Source: Cohnella terricola (GTDB lineage: Bacteria; Bacillota; Bacilli; Paenibacillales; Paenibacillaceae). Taken from it: a DNA stretch of 64,000 nucleotides. Positions 63,080 to 64,000 of the stretch are shown piece after piece (positions within the stretch are counted from its first letter, which is position 1; each line of letters opens with the position of its first letter). The DNA lies in assembly GCF_007786475.1 (NCBI RefSeq), contig NZ_VNJJ01000002.1:248001-312000 (forward strand), given 5' to 3'. The notes beneath the pieces were generated by a model. It did not search any database, was not told the DNA's origin, and saw only the letters and a list, made by a program, of their open reading frames with translations. The position numbers and the translations under genes were made by a program.

Positions 63080-63104
63080 CCGTCAGGAAATATCGCCCTG
63101 ACGG
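63080..63104 (+). terminator. Hairpin with short T-run
   Basis: CCGTCAGG (63080-63087) / CCTGACGG (63097-63104) followed by CCCTTTTG on the plus strand. No plus-strand gene precedes it, so its role is unclear. Confidence 0.45.
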
Positions 63105-63120
63105 CCCTTTTGAGTGTGTT

Positions 63121-63323
63121 CGCTCCTCTTAGCGATGTTTTTCATCGTACTTGCTCCCCATCGGCGCCCCACAAGCGGAAGTACTATGTTTTTCATCACT
63201 AATCACCCCGGAGGCGAACAAAAAGTGGCGGCTCGCTCCTCTTAGCGATGCTTTTCATCGTACTTACTCGCCACCAGCGCCCCGCAAGGCGGAAGTGCGA
63301 TGTTTTTCATCACTAATCACCCC
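63121..63323 (+). repeat. Imperfect tandem repeat (about 90 bp x 2, period 113-114)
   Basis: Units 63121-63209 and 63234-63323 share CGCTCCTCTTAGCGATG-TTTTCATCGTACTT, GCGCCCC-CAAG-CGGAAGT and TATGTTTTTCATCACTAATCACCCC-type blocks. The motif GATG(T/C)TTTTCATC appears four times, often as a small hairpin (CGATG/CATCG). An open frame across both units repeats AEV-CFSSLITP, but there is no start signal to support a gene. The rest of 62947-63431 holds nothing else besides two hairpins. Confidence 0.65.
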
Positions 63324-63368
63324 AGGAACCTAAAAAAACGAAAAAGATGCCTATACTGTCATAGAAAA

Positions 63369-63393
63369 CCGCCGGACGCTGATACGCCGGCGG
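63369..63393 (-). terminator. Terminator of the yerC-like gene
   Basis: CCGCCGG (63369-63375) / CCGGCGG (63387-63393), followed by TTTTC on the minus strand, about 40 bp past the stop. Confidence 0.7.
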
Positions 63394-63431
63394 CTTGCTC
63401 ATCTGCGGAAGTTGTTATAAGGTGCGCTTGA

Positions 63432-63746
63432 TTATTTCGCGTCCGCTTCGTTACCGAATCGGCCGAGCCGCTCCAACGTTAATTTGTAACCATCATTGCC
63501 GTAATTCAGGCAGCGCTTCACACGGGAGATGGTCGCCGTGCTTGCCCCCGTCTCCGTCTCGATCTGATTGTATGTATTGCCTTTGCCGAGCATACGGGCG
63601 ACTTCAAGTCGTTGGGATAGAGATTGAATCTCGTTCACGGTACACAGATCATCGAAAAAGACGTAGCATTCCTCCACGCTCTTGAGCGTCAGGATCGCTT
63701 CGAACAATTGATCTATGGATTTATCGTTAAGCTTCTTAAGTTGCAT
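63432..63746 (-). CDS. yerC: YerC/YecD-family TrpR-like regulator
   Basis: 104 residues, full length. EECYVFFDDLCTVNEIQSLS, QRLEVARMLGKGNTYNQIET and ETGASTATISRVKRCLNYGN form the TrpR-type helix-turn-helix of the YerC/YecD family. In Bacillus relatives such proteins repress purine/histidine-related or other targets; the local role is unknown. AAGGATGCGAAGGT precedes the ATG. Monocistronic, divergent from the gene at the window's end. Confidence 0.88.
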   Translation of the reverse strand: MQLKKLNDKSIDQLFEAILTLKSVEECYVFFDDLCTVNEIQSLSQRLEVARMLGKGNTYNQIETETGASTATISRVKRCLNYGNDGYKLTLERLGRFGNEADAK

Positions 63747-63927
63747 ACCTTCGCATCCTTTCCTCGTTCCGATCTGGCTTCGGTTTCATTGTACTGCTTA
63801 CCTCGCAATTGTTCAAGATCACCGTATTCACGCATTACAGGATTAAAATATCGTTGGGCGCAGGCATCCGTCCATGCCGAAGGCTCCGGCCCGGAATAAC
63901 CTAGTGTTGAAGAAAGGGTGTGACCTC

Positions 63928-64000
63928 ATGAACGATCCGTTTTCTCCCTCTCTGCATAGCTGGACTCCGGGTTACGGACAGGAAAATTATCCGGGAATCG
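63928..64000 (+). CDS. Start of an unrecognised gene (cut by window end)
   Basis: ATG 63928 follows AAAGGGTGTGACCTC, a usable ribosome site. Only 24 codons are visible (MNDPFSPSLHSWTPGYGQEN, YPGI); they are polar and show no signal peptide. No family can be named. Confidence 0.45.
   Translation, partial: MNDPFSPSLHSWTPGYGQENYPGI

Noticed and set aside
63151..63333. Small plus-strand protein across the 63.1-63.3 kb repeats
   Set aside because: No ribosome site, a repetitive peptide, and the sequence behaves as a DNA repeat; kept as a repeat only.

Overview
The window looks like a chromosomal segment of a spore-forming Paenibacillaceae-type Gram-positive (Paenibacillus/Cohnella-like). The evidence is two large S-layer-homology (SLH) proteins, a copper-amine-oxidase-like stalk-domain protein, an alveolysin-like cholesterol-dependent cytolysin, strong AGGAGG-type ribosome sites, frequent TTG/GTG starts, and a YerC - sirohydrochlorin-chelatase-like - diacylglycerol kinase - RlmD neighbourhood. 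No rRNA, tRNA, CRISPR array or intact transposase was seen.

Layout. 0-3.7 kb: two paralogous STAND-ATPase/HTH regulators (the first cut by the window edge) around a secreted stalk-domain protein. 3.8-5.1 kb: a HEAT-like gene next to scars of a GNAT acetyltransferase, an MFS transporter and a WYL regulator. 5.0-6.5 and 14.1-16.2 kb: two WYL-regulator/VOC-protein pairs. 6.6-13.0 kb: a 2112-residue S-layer-anchored protein with two metallophosphoesterase domains, then a soluble chemotaxis transducer. 16.2-20.1 kb: a small CcdC-like membrane protein, a chemotaxis-receptor scar and an SLH/fibronectin-III surface protein. 20.2-26.4 kb: a ferric/phosphonate-type ABC importer with a beta-CASP MBL hydrolase and a divergent LysR regulator. 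26.5-28.1 kb: an AT-rich cytolysin gene between two terminators.

28.2-43.7 kb is one minus-strand glycan cluster. It has UDP-GlcNAc-derived L-sugar synthesis (three genes), a small phosphoglycosyl transferase, several GT4/GT2 transferases, a Wzm/Wzt exporter, an O-antigen-ligase-like integral membrane protein with a helical tail, an orphan Rossmann protein and a DUF1796 protein. The mix resembles S-layer glycosylation clusters, which fits the two SLH proteins nearby. Upstream (44.1-47.9 kb) are a 7TMR-DISM histidine kinase and two nearly identical OmpR-type response regulators.

48-55 kb is a patchwork: a tRNA-dihydrouridine synthase, a BlaI/BlaR1 pair with two clear operators but no beta-lactamase, a truncated glycosyltransferase joined to an RCC1 fragment, a sirtuin scar, a HEAT-repeat gene pair, a periodic TACG-N6-CGTA dyad array, and four separate scars that look like the 3' end of an rlmD/rumA-type rRNA methyltransferase gene. 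All four scars are on the same strand as the intact gene at 59.6-61.2 kb. 55.1-59.6 kb: a ChvE/MmsA/MmsB-type sugar ABC importer with a cre-like site and a decayed second sugar-binding protein. 59.6-64 kb: rlmD, dgkB and a cbiX-like gene (coupled), a tandem non-coding repeat, yerC and the start of an unrecognised gene.

The least expected observations are the series of rlmD 3'-end scars, the exact 52-bp dyad array, the STAND/GNAT-like/HTH architecture, the BlaR1 with an unfamiliar sensor region, and the orphan Rossmann protein inside the glycan cluster.
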